DNA of 64,000 nucleotides from Streptomyces flavofungini. Its GTDB lineage: Bacteria > Actinomycetota > Actinomycetes > Streptomycetales > Streptomycetaceae. The stretch covers positions 248,001-312,000 of the forward strand of contig NZ_BMVR01000001.1 of assembly GCF_014650815.1 (NCBI RefSeq), in the 5' to 3' direction. Of the stretch, positions 1 through 9,974 are shown piece after piece. The notes below the pieces were generated by a model. It ran no database searches. It worked only from the letters and a program-made list of their open reading frames with translations, and was not told the origin of the DNA. Both the position numbers and the translations under genes were made by a program. The number at the start of each line of letters is the position of its first letter. The stretch's first letter is position 1.

Positions 1-483
1 GGCCTCGGCCGCGTCCCCGAGCCGCCGCACCGCGACCACTCCCTGGTGATCGTCCCCGTGTCCGGCCTGTCCAGGCTGACCTGCGAGGCCCTGAACGCGG
101 CGGTGTCCCTCGGGGACGAGGTGCGGGCCGTCACGGTCACGTACGCCGACGCGGAGGACCGGGCGGCGACGGCGGCGCTGCGGCGGGACTGGGAGCTGTG
201 GAATCCCGGCGTGGATCTGGTCGAGCTGCCGTCCAGCGCCCGGACCGTCGGACGGCCGGTCGCGGAGTACGTGCGGAAGGTGTACCAGTACCACCCGACG
301 ACTCGGGTCACCGTACTGATCCCCGAGGTTGAGCCCGCTCATCTCTGGCAGCGGTTGCTGCAGAACCAGCGCGGGGCGGTGCTCGCGCACGCGGTGCGGC
401 GGGACACGGACGCGGTGATCTGCCGGTTGCGCTTCCGCATCGCTGCTCGGCGACGGGCTGATTTCAGCCCGTCCGGCGCTTGA
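1..483 (+). CDS. APC-family permease, C-terminal fragment (5' end outside window)
   Basis: The reading frame is open from the first base, so the gene starts upstream. The visible 160 residues have no membrane segment. They begin after the basic PEPPHRDHS stretch and run through an alternating beta/alpha region (SLVIVPVSGLSRLTCEALNAA, then TRVTVLIPEV). From knowledge of the family, this resembles the cytosolic tail of Streptomyces amino-acid permeases of the APC superfamily, whose membrane part would lie upstream. The last residues (FSPSGA, then TGA) are encoded inside a common intergenic repeat, so the repeat supplies the stop codon. The assignment rests on the tail only; another transporter carrying the same tail is possible. 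Confidence 0.6.
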   Translation, partial: GLGRVPEPPHRDHSLVIVPVSGLSRLTCEALNAAVSLGDEVRAVTVTYADAEDRAATAALRRDWELWNPGVDLVELPSSARTVGRPVAEYVRKVYQYHPTTRVTVLIPEVEPAHLWQRLLQNQRGAVLAHAVRRDTDAVICRLRFRIAARRRADFSPSGA

Positions 484-560
484 GGACGAGCCGCGGAGCG
501 GCGACAGCGGGGGTCCGGGGGCGCAGCCCCGGGTTCGGGAAGGGGTGGGTCCGGGGCGCC
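463..560 (+). repeat. Streptomyces-type intergenic repeat, copy 1
   Basis: It begins TTCAGCCCGTCCGGCG, continues with TTGAGGACGAG and a G-rich block (GGTCCGGGGGCGCAGCCCCGG, with two arms able to pair), and ends near GGTCCGGGGC. A close copy lies at 47009-47099 and a partial inverted copy at 46905-46930. This family is frequent between genes in Streptomyces. Here it overlaps the 3' end of the preceding coding frame and may act as that gene's terminator. Confidence 0.7.
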
Positions 561-666
561 CCGCGAGGGCTACACACGGCCGCAATACCTCTGTCGTAAT
601 CCCCCTGCATGGTTGATCGTTGGGCCCGGCATGTACCCGACGATCCAGCGCACTGGGGGACACGGC

Positions 667-1926
667 ATGACCATCGACCGCAGGACTCTGCTCGCATCCG
701 GCGCCGCGCTCGGGCTGCTCACCGCGTGCGGTTCGAACACGGGCCGCGGCGGCGACGGCTCGGACGGCGAGGGGCCGAAGCTGTCGCAGTGGTACCACCA
801 GTACGGCGAGGCGGGCACCGAACAGGCCGTGAAGCGGTACGCCGACGCCTACGGCAAGGCCGATGTGGCCGTGCAGTGGCGCCCCGGCAACTACGACGAG
901 CAGACCGCCGCCGCCCTCCTCACCAAGTCCGGGCCCGACGTCTTCGAGGTCAACGGCCCGACCCTGGACCAGATCCAGGGCGGCCAGGTGCTCGACCTCA
1001 CCGACCTGCTCGACGGCGTACGGGACGACTTCAACCCGGCCGTGCTCGCGCCGAAGACGTACGACGGCCGGATCTGGGCGATCCCCCAGGTCGTCGACAT
1101 GCAGCTCCTCTACTACCGCAAGAGCCTGCTCGCCGACGCGGGCCGCACCCCACCCAAGTCCCTCGGTGAACTCGTCGACACCGCAAGGGCGTTGACGACG
1201 AAGAAGGTCAAGGGGCTGTTCCTCGGCAACGACGGCGGTGCGGGCGCCCTCGGCGGCACCCCCCTGTACGCGGCCGGGCTCCAGCTCGTCACCGACGACG
1301 GCAAGGTCGGCTTCGACGACCCGGCCGCCGCCCGCGCCCTCGCCCACCTGCGCGATCTGTACGAGGACAAGTCGCTGCTGCTCGGCGCGCCCTCCGACTG
1401 GTCGGACCCGTCGGCGTTCGTGCAGGGCCTCACGGCGATGCAGTGGTCGGGGCTGTGGGCGCTGCCCGCGGTGAAGAAGGCGCTGGGCGACGACTTCGGG
1501 GTGGCCGCGTTCCCCGCCGCCGGGCCGGGCGGGAAGGCGGCGGTGCCGGTGGGCGCGTACGGCTCGGCGGTCAGCGCCCGCAGCGCGCACAAGCAGGCGG
1601 CCAAGGACTTCGTGAAGTGGCTGTGGGTCGAAAAGACCGACTACCAACGGGACTTCGCCCTCTCCTACGGCTTCCACATCCCCGCACGCCTGTCCCTGGC
1701 GAAGAAGGCCGACGCCCTCACCGAGGGCCCGGCGGCCGACGCGGTGCGCCACTCCACCGAGAGCGGGTTCGCCGAGCCGCTGCTCTGGACCCCGGCGAGC
1801 CGCGTCGCGTACCAGGACGCGCTCAGCCGCATCATCAAGTCCGGCGCGAACCCGGAGAGCGAACTGCGGTCCGTCGTACGGAAGGTGTCGGCGGAGCTGG
1901 ACCGGGTCAAGAAGAAGTCGTCGTGA
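667..1926 (+). CDS. Carbohydrate ABC transporter, substrate-binding lipoprotein
   Basis: A 419-residue extracellular solute-binding protein of the sugar type (family 1). The N-terminus MTIDRRTLLASGAALGLLTAC has an arginine pair, a hydrophobic core and an LTAC lipobox, so a membrane-anchored lipoprotein, perhaps Tat-exported, is expected. The start at 667 is preferred over 613 because GGGGGA lies just upstream and the signal peptide begins there. The body contains typical motifs of the fold (PDVFEVNGPTLDQI; GLTAMQWSGLWALPAV). Its stop overlaps the next gene's GTG start, which places it first in a three-gene importer operon. No ATPase gene is present, so the importer probably borrows a shared MsiK-like ATPase, as is common in Streptomyces. 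The sugar cannot be told from sequence. Confidence 0.9.
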   Translation: MTIDRRTLLASGAALGLLTACGSNTGRGGDGSDGEGPKLSQWYHQYGEAGTEQAVKRYADAYGKADVAVQWRPGNYDEQTAAALLTKSGPDVFEVNGPTLDQIQGGQVLDLTDLLDGVRDDFNPAVLAPKTYDGRIWAIPQVVDMQLLYYRKSLLADAGRTPPKSLGELVDTARALTTKKVKGLFLGNDGGAGALGGTPLYAAGLQLVTDDGKVGFDDPAAARALAHLRDLYEDKSLLLGAPSDWSDPSAFVQGLTAMQWSGLWALPAVKKALGDDFGVAAFPAAGPGGKAAVPVGAYGSAVSARSAHKQAAKDFVKWLWVEKTDYQRDFALSYGFHIPARLSLAKKADALTEGPAADAVRHSTESGFAEPLLWTPASRVAYQDALSRIIKSGANPESELRSVVRKVSAELDRVKKKSS

Positions 1927-2918
1927 GCGAGGGCGCGGCGAGCGAGGGCGGAAGGGGCTCCTCGACGGCGCGCGGCACGGGCACCCCGCGTCCGCGCGCA
2001 CGCCGGTGGCGCCGCCTGGCGGGACCGCAGAACCGCACTCTGTGGTTCTGGGCCTTCGTCGGCCCCTTCACCCTCGGCCTGATCGTCTTCACGTACGTGC
2101 CGCTGGGCTGGAGCGTCTACCTCAGCTTCTTCGACGCCCACAACACCGTCTCGCCCACGGACTTCGTAGGCTTCGACAACTACACGTCGATGCTGAAGAA
2201 CGACGCGTTCACCGACAGCCTGTGGACGTTCGTGGTCTTCACGGCCTTCATCGTGCCGACGACCTTCGTCCTCTCCCTGTCGCTCGCGCTGATGGTGAAC
2301 CGGATGCGCCGCGCCCAGGCGTTCCTCCGCTCGGTCTTCTTCCTCCCGGCGGCGTGCAGCTATGTCGTGGCGGCCCTGATCTGGAAGATGTCGATCTTCA
2401 ACGGGGTGCGGTTCGGCCTGGCGAACACGGTGCTCGGCTGGTTCGGCGCCGACCAGACGGCGTGGCTGTCGACGACGGACCCGCCCTGGTACTGGCTGGT
2501 CATCGTGACGGTCCGGCTCTGGCTCCAAGCAGGCTTCTACATGATCCTGTTCCTGGCCGGACTGCAGCGCATCTCACCGACTCTCTACGAGGCGGCGGCA
2601 GTTGACGGCGCCCGCCCCGGCTGGCAGGTCCTCCGCCACATCACGCTCCCCCAACTGCGGACGACATCCGTGGCCGTCGTACTCCTCCTCGTCATCAACG
2701 CCTTCCAGGCCTTCGACGAGTTCTACAACCTGCTCTCGGACGCCCGCGGCTACCCGCCCTACGCCCGCCCACCCCTCGTCTACCTCTACTACACGGCCCT
2801 CGGCCAGGGCCAGAACCTGGGCCTCGGCAGCGCGGGCGCGGTACTGCTCGCCCTGATCATCGCCGTGGTGACGATCGGTCAGGCGCGCTGGTTCGGCCTC
2901 GGCAAGAAGGAGGACTGA
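1923..2918 (+). CDS. Sugar ABC transporter permease (MalF-type)
   Basis: A 331-residue inner-membrane permease. The GTG start at 1923 overlaps the previous stop (GTGA). After a basic cytoplasmic N-terminus (RPRARRWRRLAGPQNR) there are about six hydrophobic helices, beginning LWFWAFVGPFTLGLIVFTYV. The EAAxxxGA coupling loop is visible as EAAAVDGARPGWQVL at around residue 227, the contact site for the ATPase. It forms a heterodimer with the next gene product and receives substrate from the lipoprotein encoded upstream. Confidence 0.93.
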   Translation: MSEGAASEGGRGSSTARGTGTPRPRARRWRRLAGPQNRTLWFWAFVGPFTLGLIVFTYVPLGWSVYLSFFDAHNTVSPTDFVGFDNYTSMLKNDAFTDSLWTFVVFTAFIVPTTFVLSLSLALMVNRMRRAQAFLRSVFFLPAACSYVVAALIWKMSIFNGVRFGLANTVLGWFGADQTAWLSTTDPPWYWLVIVTVRLWLQAGFYMILFLAGLQRISPTLYEAAAVDGARPGWQVLRHITLPQLRTTSVAVVLLLVINAFQAFDEFYNLLSDARGYPPYARPPLVYLYYTALGQGQNLGLGSAGAVLLALIIAVVTIGQARWFGLGKKED

Positions 2919-2921
2919 GTC

Positions 2922-3758
2922 GTGTACGACGCGTGGGTACGCGTGGGCCGCGCCCTGCGGGTGGCCCTCCTGATCGCCCTGGCACTGCTGTTCCTGATCC
3001 CGTTCTACCTCCTCGTACGCAACGGGCTCGCGTCCGAGCAGGACATCACGTCCCCCGACTGGACGTTCTTCCCCGCCACCCTGCACTGGTCGAACATCCG
3101 CGAGCTCTTCGAGGACTCGACCGTCCCGATGGCCCGCTCCCTCTACAACTCCGCCCTGATCGCGGTCCTCACCACAGCGGGCACCCTCCTCCTCGCCTCC
3201 CTGGCGGGCTACGGCCTGGCCCGCATCCCCTACCGCCACGCCGACCGCGTCTTCTACTTCATCCTCGCCACGATGATGGTCCCGGCCGCGGTCACCTTCG
3301 TCCCCAGCTTCGTCCTGGTCTCGTCCCTGGGGTGGGTCTCCACGATGCGGGGCCTGATCGTCCCCACCCTCTTCTCGGCCTTCGCCTGCTTCATCTTCCG
3401 CCAGTACTTCCTCGGCTTCCCCCGCGAGCTGGAGGACGCGGCCCGCGTCGACGGCCTCGGCCACTGGCGTACGTACTGGCTCGTCGTCGTCCCCAACTCC
3501 CGCCCCGTCTTCGCGGCCGTCGGCACGATTGTCTTCATCGGCGCCTGGAACTCCTTCCTCTGGCCCCTGGTGATCGGCCAGGACCGGGACGCGTGGACCG
3601 TCCAGGTGGCCCTGGCCTCCTTCACCACCTCCCAAGTCATCCGCCTGCACGAACTGTTCATCGCGGCGGCCGTGTCGATCGTGCCGCTGCTTGTGGTGTT
3701 CCTGTTCTTCCAGCGGTGGATCGTGGCGGGGGTGGAGCGGTCGGGGATCGACGAGTAG
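2922..3758 (+). CDS. Sugar ABC transporter permease (MalG-type)
   Basis: A 278-residue inner-membrane permease, the second half of the translocation pore. It starts at GTG 2922, three bases after the previous stop, behind AAGAAGGAGGA. The helices start at ALLIALALLFLIPFYLLV. The coupling loop reads ELEDAARVDGLGHWRTYWLVVVP, a good match to the EAAxxDGA signature of carbohydrate permeases. It ends the operon; an ArsR-type gene converges from the other strand 13 bases later. Confidence 0.93.
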   Translation: MYDAWVRVGRALRVALLIALALLFLIPFYLLVRNGLASEQDITSPDWTFFPATLHWSNIRELFEDSTVPMARSLYNSALIAVLTTAGTLLLASLAGYGLARIPYRHADRVFYFILATMMVPAAVTFVPSFVLVSSLGWVSTMRGLIVPTLFSAFACFIFRQYFLGFPRELEDAARVDGLGHWRTYWLVVVPNSRPVFAAVGTIVFIGAWNSFLWPLVIGQDRDAWTVQVALASFTTSQVIRLHELFIAAAVSIVPLLVVFLFFQRWIVAGVERSGIDE

Positions 3759-3771
3759 GCGGCGGGCGCCG

Positions 3772-4137
3772 TCAGACCTGGGGTGAGTGCGCGGGGGGCC
3801 GTTCGGCGTCGTTGGAGTCCTGGAGTTCGGCCAGGAGCGCGGTCTGGCTGACGAGGAGTTCGGTGAGGATGCGGCGTGCCGCGCGCAGGAGTTCGGCGAC
3901 GTCGCCACCGGCCAGCGCGTAGGTGACGGTGGTGCCTTCGCGGGTGGAGACGACGATGCCGGAGCGGCGCAGCACGGCGAGCTGCTGGGAGAGGTTCGAG
4001 GGCTCGATGTCGATGGCGATGAGCAGGTCCCGTACGGATACCGGCCCGTTCTGGAGGAGTTCCAGGACGCGGATGCGGACGGGGTGCCCGAGCATGCGGA
4101 AGAACTCTGCTTTGATCTGGTAGAGGGGCGCCTGCAC
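3772..4137 (-). CDS. ArsR/SmtB-type winged-helix transcriptional regulator
   Basis: A 121-residue DNA-binding protein. The core is a classic ArsR fold: RMLGHPVRIRVLELLQNG, then the recognition helix region EPSNLSQQLAVLRRSGIVVSTREGTTVTYAL, then a C-terminal dimer helix rich in Leu and Arg. The metal-binding ELCVCDL motif is absent (PVSVRDLL stands there), so it may sense something other than metal through that site. It starts at GTG. A perfect 18-bp palindrome lies 141 bp upstream and is a candidate operator. Close relatives often sit by sulfate or rhodanese genes, but none is adjacent here. Confidence 0.9.
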   Translation of the reverse strand: MQAPLYQIKAEFFRMLGHPVRIRVLELLQNGPVSVRDLLIAIDIEPSNLSQQLAVLRRSGIVVSTREGTTVTYALAGGDVAELLRAARRILTELLVSQTALLAELQDSNDAERPPAHSPQV

Positions 4138-4277
4138 GGGATCGCTCGCTTTCCTGACGCGGATGAGGCCCTGGAGACGAGGTGCGGCGGCCTCCGCCGC
4201 CGCACCCGGCGTGACGTCCCATCCTTCCCGGCCGAGGGCCTTTCGACCCGCGAGTTCGTCAGATGCAGAGATGACTG

Positions 4278-4295
4278 CTTGAAGAATTCTTCAAG
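4278..4295. promoter_or_regulatory. Perfect 18-bp palindrome, candidate ArsR operator
   Basis: CTTGAAGAATTCTTCAAG is perfectly self-complementary and strikingly AT-rich for this genome. It lies upstream of the ArsR-type gene and downstream of the roadblock gene. TTGAA/TTCAA arms resemble sites bound by ArsR-family proteins, so autoregulation is likely but inferred. Confidence 0.6.
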
Positions 4296-4322
4296 TAACG
4301 GGCGCAGAAAGGGCGCCGGAGG

Positions 4323-4697
4323 TCACACCTCCATCTGCTCCTCGGTGCGCCTCAGGAGATGGCGTGCCATGGCCAGGTTCGAGCGGGCCTTGTCGATGAC
4401 GAGATAGATGAAGAGACCGTTCCCGGCCTTGCCGGTCACCGGGCGGATGAGGTGGTACTGGGAACCCAGGGTGACCAGGATGTCCTCGATCTTGTCCCGG
4501 AGGCCCAGCGTCTCCATGGTGCGCACCTTGGCGCGGATCAGGTCGGTGTTGCCGGCTGCCGCGACGGACAGGTCCAGGTCCTTTCCGCCGCCCAGGGTGC
4601 CCAGCGCCATACCACTGGTGTAGTCGACGACGGCGGCTCCCAGCGCTCCGTCGACCTCGGTCAGCAGGGTCTTGAGGGACACTTCCACACTGGTCAC
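4323..4697 (-). CDS. Roadblock/LC7 domain protein
   Basis: A 124-residue single-domain protein of the roadblock/LC7 (MglB-like) family, which in Streptomyces usually works with small Ras-like GTPases. The GTG start at 4697 is chosen because GGAGGA sits right upstream; a longer frame to 4739 lacks this. The visible core is LKTLLTEVDGALGAAVVDYTSGMALGTLGG, followed by a long helix and a final sheet (GNGLFIYLVIDKARSNLAMARHLL). Unlike the common four-gene conservon, no GTPase or DUF742 gene is next to it, so it stands alone. Confidence 0.85.
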   Translation of the reverse strand: MTSVEVSLKTLLTEVDGALGAAVVDYTSGMALGTLGGGKDLDLSVAAAGNTDLIRAKVRTMETLGLRDKIEDILVTLGSQYHLIRPVTGKAGNGLFIYLVIDKARSNLAMARHLLRRTEEQMEV

Positions 4698-4872
4698 GGG
4701 TCCTCCTCCAAGGGTGGTGAGGGCCGGTTCTCCGGCCACGCGGGGACTCTAGGAGTCGCGCCGCACCCCGAGGGGACATGGGGCGAAAGCAGCCGCAGTT
4801 GCCCGATCCGGTTCGGTTGGATGCGCTTTCGCCCGATCCGGATCGCGTCCTGTCCGGGAATCGAGGACTGAC

Positions 4873-4906
4873 GCCCGTGCGCGGGAGGGCGTCCCCGCGC
4901 ACGGGC
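4873..4906 (-). terminator. Hairpin terminator downstream of the aminopeptidase gene
   Basis: A perfect 13-bp stem (GCCCGTGCGCGGG and its complement) with an 8-base loop lies just past the stop codon of the aminopeptidase gene. There is no T-run, as is usual in Streptomyces. Confidence 0.65.
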
Positions 4907-4912
4907 CCCGGT

Positions 4913-6514
4913 CTAGCGCAGCCCGAAGGGCGCGGGTGCGGGCTCGGCGGACTCGGCGCGCCGCTGGCCGCCTGGGGCCGCCTTGCAGGTGAGGTCCTTC
5001 GCGGGGAGCTTGCCGGTGACGAGGTAGCCCATCGTGGCCTTCTCCGCGCAGGAGTTGCGGGCGTCGCCGAAGACGACGCCGTGGCCCTCGCCGCCCGCGA
5101 CGGTGACCATGCGGGAGCCCTTCAGGGCGCGGTGCATGGCCTTGCCGGTGACCAGCGGGGTCTGCGAGTCCCACTCGTTCTGCACGACCAGCGACTTGAC
5201 CTTGTTGTTCACCTGGGTGGCGGGCTCGGCGCCCTTGTCCCAGTAGGCGCAGGGCGTGATCGTGGAGGCGAAGTCGCCGTACAGCGGGTAGCGGGCGCCG
5301 TCGCGGATGGCGTCGCGGCGGTACGTCTCCGGGTCACGCGGCCAGGAGGCGTCGGAGCACACGACGGCGAGCTGGCTGGAGGTCATGTTGTCCATCGACT
5401 GCTCCTGCGCCCGGGGCAGTTCGCGCACCTGCCGGCCCTCGGCGGCCTTCTTCAGGTCGGCCACGACCTTGGCGCCGCTGCGGACGGTGAAGAACTCGGC
5501 GCGCGTGATGTCCCGCACCTCGGCGCCGTCGAGCTTCTGGCCGCCGATGACGATGGGGTCGACGTCCGCCCGCGCCACCAGCTTGCGGAAGGTCCGGGCG
5601 ACCTTCGCCGGGGAGTCGCCGAGGTGGTACGTGGCGTCGCGCGCGGCCGTCCACTTGGTCCACCGTTTGAAGGCCCGCTCGACCTCCGGCGCCCAGACCT
5701 GGAACATGCCGCGCCACATCCGCGCCGGGTCGACGGCGCTGTCGAGGACGAAGCGGTCGGCGCGCTGCGGGAAGAGCTGCATGTAGACGGCGCCGAGCGC
5801 GGTGCCGTAGGAGACGCCGAAGTAGTTCAGCTTCTTCTCGCCGAGGGCGGCGCGCATGACGTCCATGTCGCGCGCGGTGTTGCGGGTGCTGATGTGGGGC
5901 AGCGCTTTGCCGTACTTCTCGCGGCACTTGTCGGCCACGGTCTTCGCCCACTTGTTGTTCGCGGCGAACTCGGCGGCGGTGCGGGTGGGCCGCGGGTAGA
6001 CCTGCTCGGCGTCGGTGAGGCCGCATTCGAGGGGCGTGCTCTCCCCGACCCCGCGCGGGTCGAACCCGATCATGTCGTACTGCTCGCGCACGTTCTTCGG
6101 CAGCCCGTTGGCGAACATCAGCGACAGGTCGAGCCCCGCCCCGCCGGGCCCGCCCGGGTTGAAGGTCAGCACCCCGCGCCGCTTGCCCGGCACGCTGGTC
6201 CTGACCCGGGATATCGCGACGTCGATCCGCTTCCCCTCGGGCTTGCGGTAGTCGAGCGGCACCTTCAGCGTGGCGCACTGGTACTTGGCGGGCCGGTCGG
6301 CGGCGCAGCGCTTCCAGGTGAGCTTCTGCCGCGTGTAGGGGGCGAGGCGGTCGGCGTCCGCGGCGGCTCTCGCGGCGGTCGGGGCCGCCGTGTCCCCCGA
6401 CGGGTCCGCCGAGGCCGCCGATGCCGACCCGGCGACAAGCCCCGGTGCGAGCCCGGCCACCACGCCCAGCGCGAGCACCGGCACGAGGCGCCGCCGATAT
6501 GCGGAATGTTGCAC
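4913..6514 (-). CDS. Secreted tripeptidyl aminopeptidase-like alpha/beta hydrolase
   Basis: A 533-residue exported serine peptidase of the Tap/Slp type (peptidase S33). A signal peptide is clear: MQHSAYRRRLVPVLALGVVAG, then a run ending GSASA. The nucleophile elbow GVSYGT places Ser near residue 233. Asp is in EWDSQTP (about 449) and His in GGEGHGVV (about 475). The C-terminal TAP-like domain is intact. The family releases tripeptides or other short N-terminal peptides from proteins outside the cell. The GTG start at 6514 follows AAGGAG. It is monocistronic, with hairpins on both sides. Confidence 0.92.
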   Translation of the reverse strand: MQHSAYRRRLVPVLALGVVAGLAPGLVAGSASAASADPSGDTAAPTAARAAADADRLAPYTRQKLTWKRCAADRPAKYQCATLKVPLDYRKPEGKRIDVAISRVRTSVPGKRRGVLTFNPGGPGGAGLDLSLMFANGLPKNVREQYDMIGFDPRGVGESTPLECGLTDAEQVYPRPTRTAAEFAANNKWAKTVADKCREKYGKALPHISTRNTARDMDVMRAALGEKKLNYFGVSYGTALGAVYMQLFPQRADRFVLDSAVDPARMWRGMFQVWAPEVERAFKRWTKWTAARDATYHLGDSPAKVARTFRKLVARADVDPIVIGGQKLDGAEVRDITRAEFFTVRSGAKVVADLKKAAEGRQVRELPRAQEQSMDNMTSSQLAVVCSDASWPRDPETYRRDAIRDGARYPLYGDFASTITPCAYWDKGAEPATQVNNKVKSLVVQNEWDSQTPLVTGKAMHRALKGSRMVTVAGGEGHGVVFGDARNSCAEKATMGYLVTGKLPAKDLTCKAAPGGQRRAESAEPAPAPFGLR

Positions 6515-6637
6515 GTGACGCTCCTTCTGATCGGTTTTGGGTACCGATCAGTTGGACGCAGAAGAGGCCCTGTACACCTCCCCCGAACCGCCCTTGAGCG
6601 AGAGCCGTTTCGCGGGACCCGAGCACACACCGAAGGA

Positions 6638-6662
6638 GCGGCACCTCCGCACAAGGTGCCGC
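6638..6662 (-). terminator. Short hairpin upstream of the aminopeptidase gene
   Basis: A perfect 9-bp stem (GCGGCACCT with AGGTGCCGC) with a 7-base loop lies in the 244-bp gap between the dikinase stop and the aminopeptidase start. It probably acts as a second terminator for readthrough from the dikinase gene. Confidence 0.5.
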
Positions 6663-6676
6663 CCCTTCATCGTGGA

Positions 6677-6728
6677 CCGGGACCGCCGCCGCATCGGTTG
6701 AGGGTCGGGGACACGGCGGCGGTCCCGG
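6677..6728 (-). terminator. Long hairpin terminator downstream of ppdK
   Basis: A perfect 15-bp inverted repeat (CCGGGACCGCCGCCG and its complement) with a 22-base loop sits about 30 bp past the ppdK stop on the minus strand. Confidence 0.65.
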
Positions 6729-6758
6729 GGTCTTCGCGGGGCCTGGCCCGCCGGCGGG

Positions 6759-9494
<2,736 letters not shown>

Positions 9495-9654
9495 GGGTCT
9501 CGACTCCTCGAGGACGCGGTGGCTGCCCTGACGGCGAGGAACATACCCAGATCAAAGGCGTCTGGGTACGTCCACTTGTGGGTCGCCCGGTCGTAACCAC
9601 CCGTCCGCCACTAGATCGAAAGTGACTCGGGGGTAGGGCAGGTGGCCGAATCAT

Positions 9655-9669
9655 GTTCAAGTCTTGAAC
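9655..9669. promoter_or_regulatory. 15-bp dyad upstream of ppdK
   Basis: GTTCAAG and CTTGAAC flank a single T, a perfect 7-bp inverted repeat 161 bp upstream of the ppdK start codon. The form suits a dimeric repressor or activator; the protein is unknown. Confidence 0.5.
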
Positions 9670-9752
9670 GGGAAACCCGCGAGAACCCGCAATTTTGCTC
9701 AGATGAGCGGGATCAACTCAGATGTGAGTTCAGGTCATAAATGATCGAGCGA

Positions 9753-9767
9753 TGGCACTGAGTGCCA
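9753..9767. promoter_or_regulatory. 15-bp dyad TGGCACT-G-AGTGCCA
   Basis: A perfect 7-bp inverted repeat around one G, about 260 bp upstream of ppdK. It is flanked by the GCTCAGATGAGC pair, which suggests a control region. I cannot name the binding protein. Confidence 0.5.
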
Positions 9768-9974
9768 CCCCTTGGAGAAGTGCAGCCACCCTCAACCCGC
9801 TCATCTGAGCGCAAGGCCAATCAAGGGTGGCGAGAATCACGCCGTTTGAAGGGGCCGGATCCGGGCCCGGTCTCGCCATCCGGGCACCTCCGCGACCTCG
9901 GCCGACCGCACGCCGACACCACCCCGGAATCCCCCCGGCCTCCCCCGCAATCCCCCGGGCTCCCCCGGGCCCCC

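Larger units (their letters stand above)
9495..9974. other. 480-bp gene-free gap with clustered inverted repeats
   Basis: I see no credible gene here. The first 110 bp form the ppdK leader. Beyond it lie five small dyads: GTTCAAG-T-CTTGAAC (9655-9669), GCTCAGATGAGC (9697-9708), AACTCA-GATG-TGAGTT (9715-9730), TGGCACT-G-AGTGCCA (9753-9767) and GCTCATCTGAGC (9799-9810). The last is the exact reverse complement of the second. From about 9880 on the strand is C-rich with no clear signal. Confidence 0.7.
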
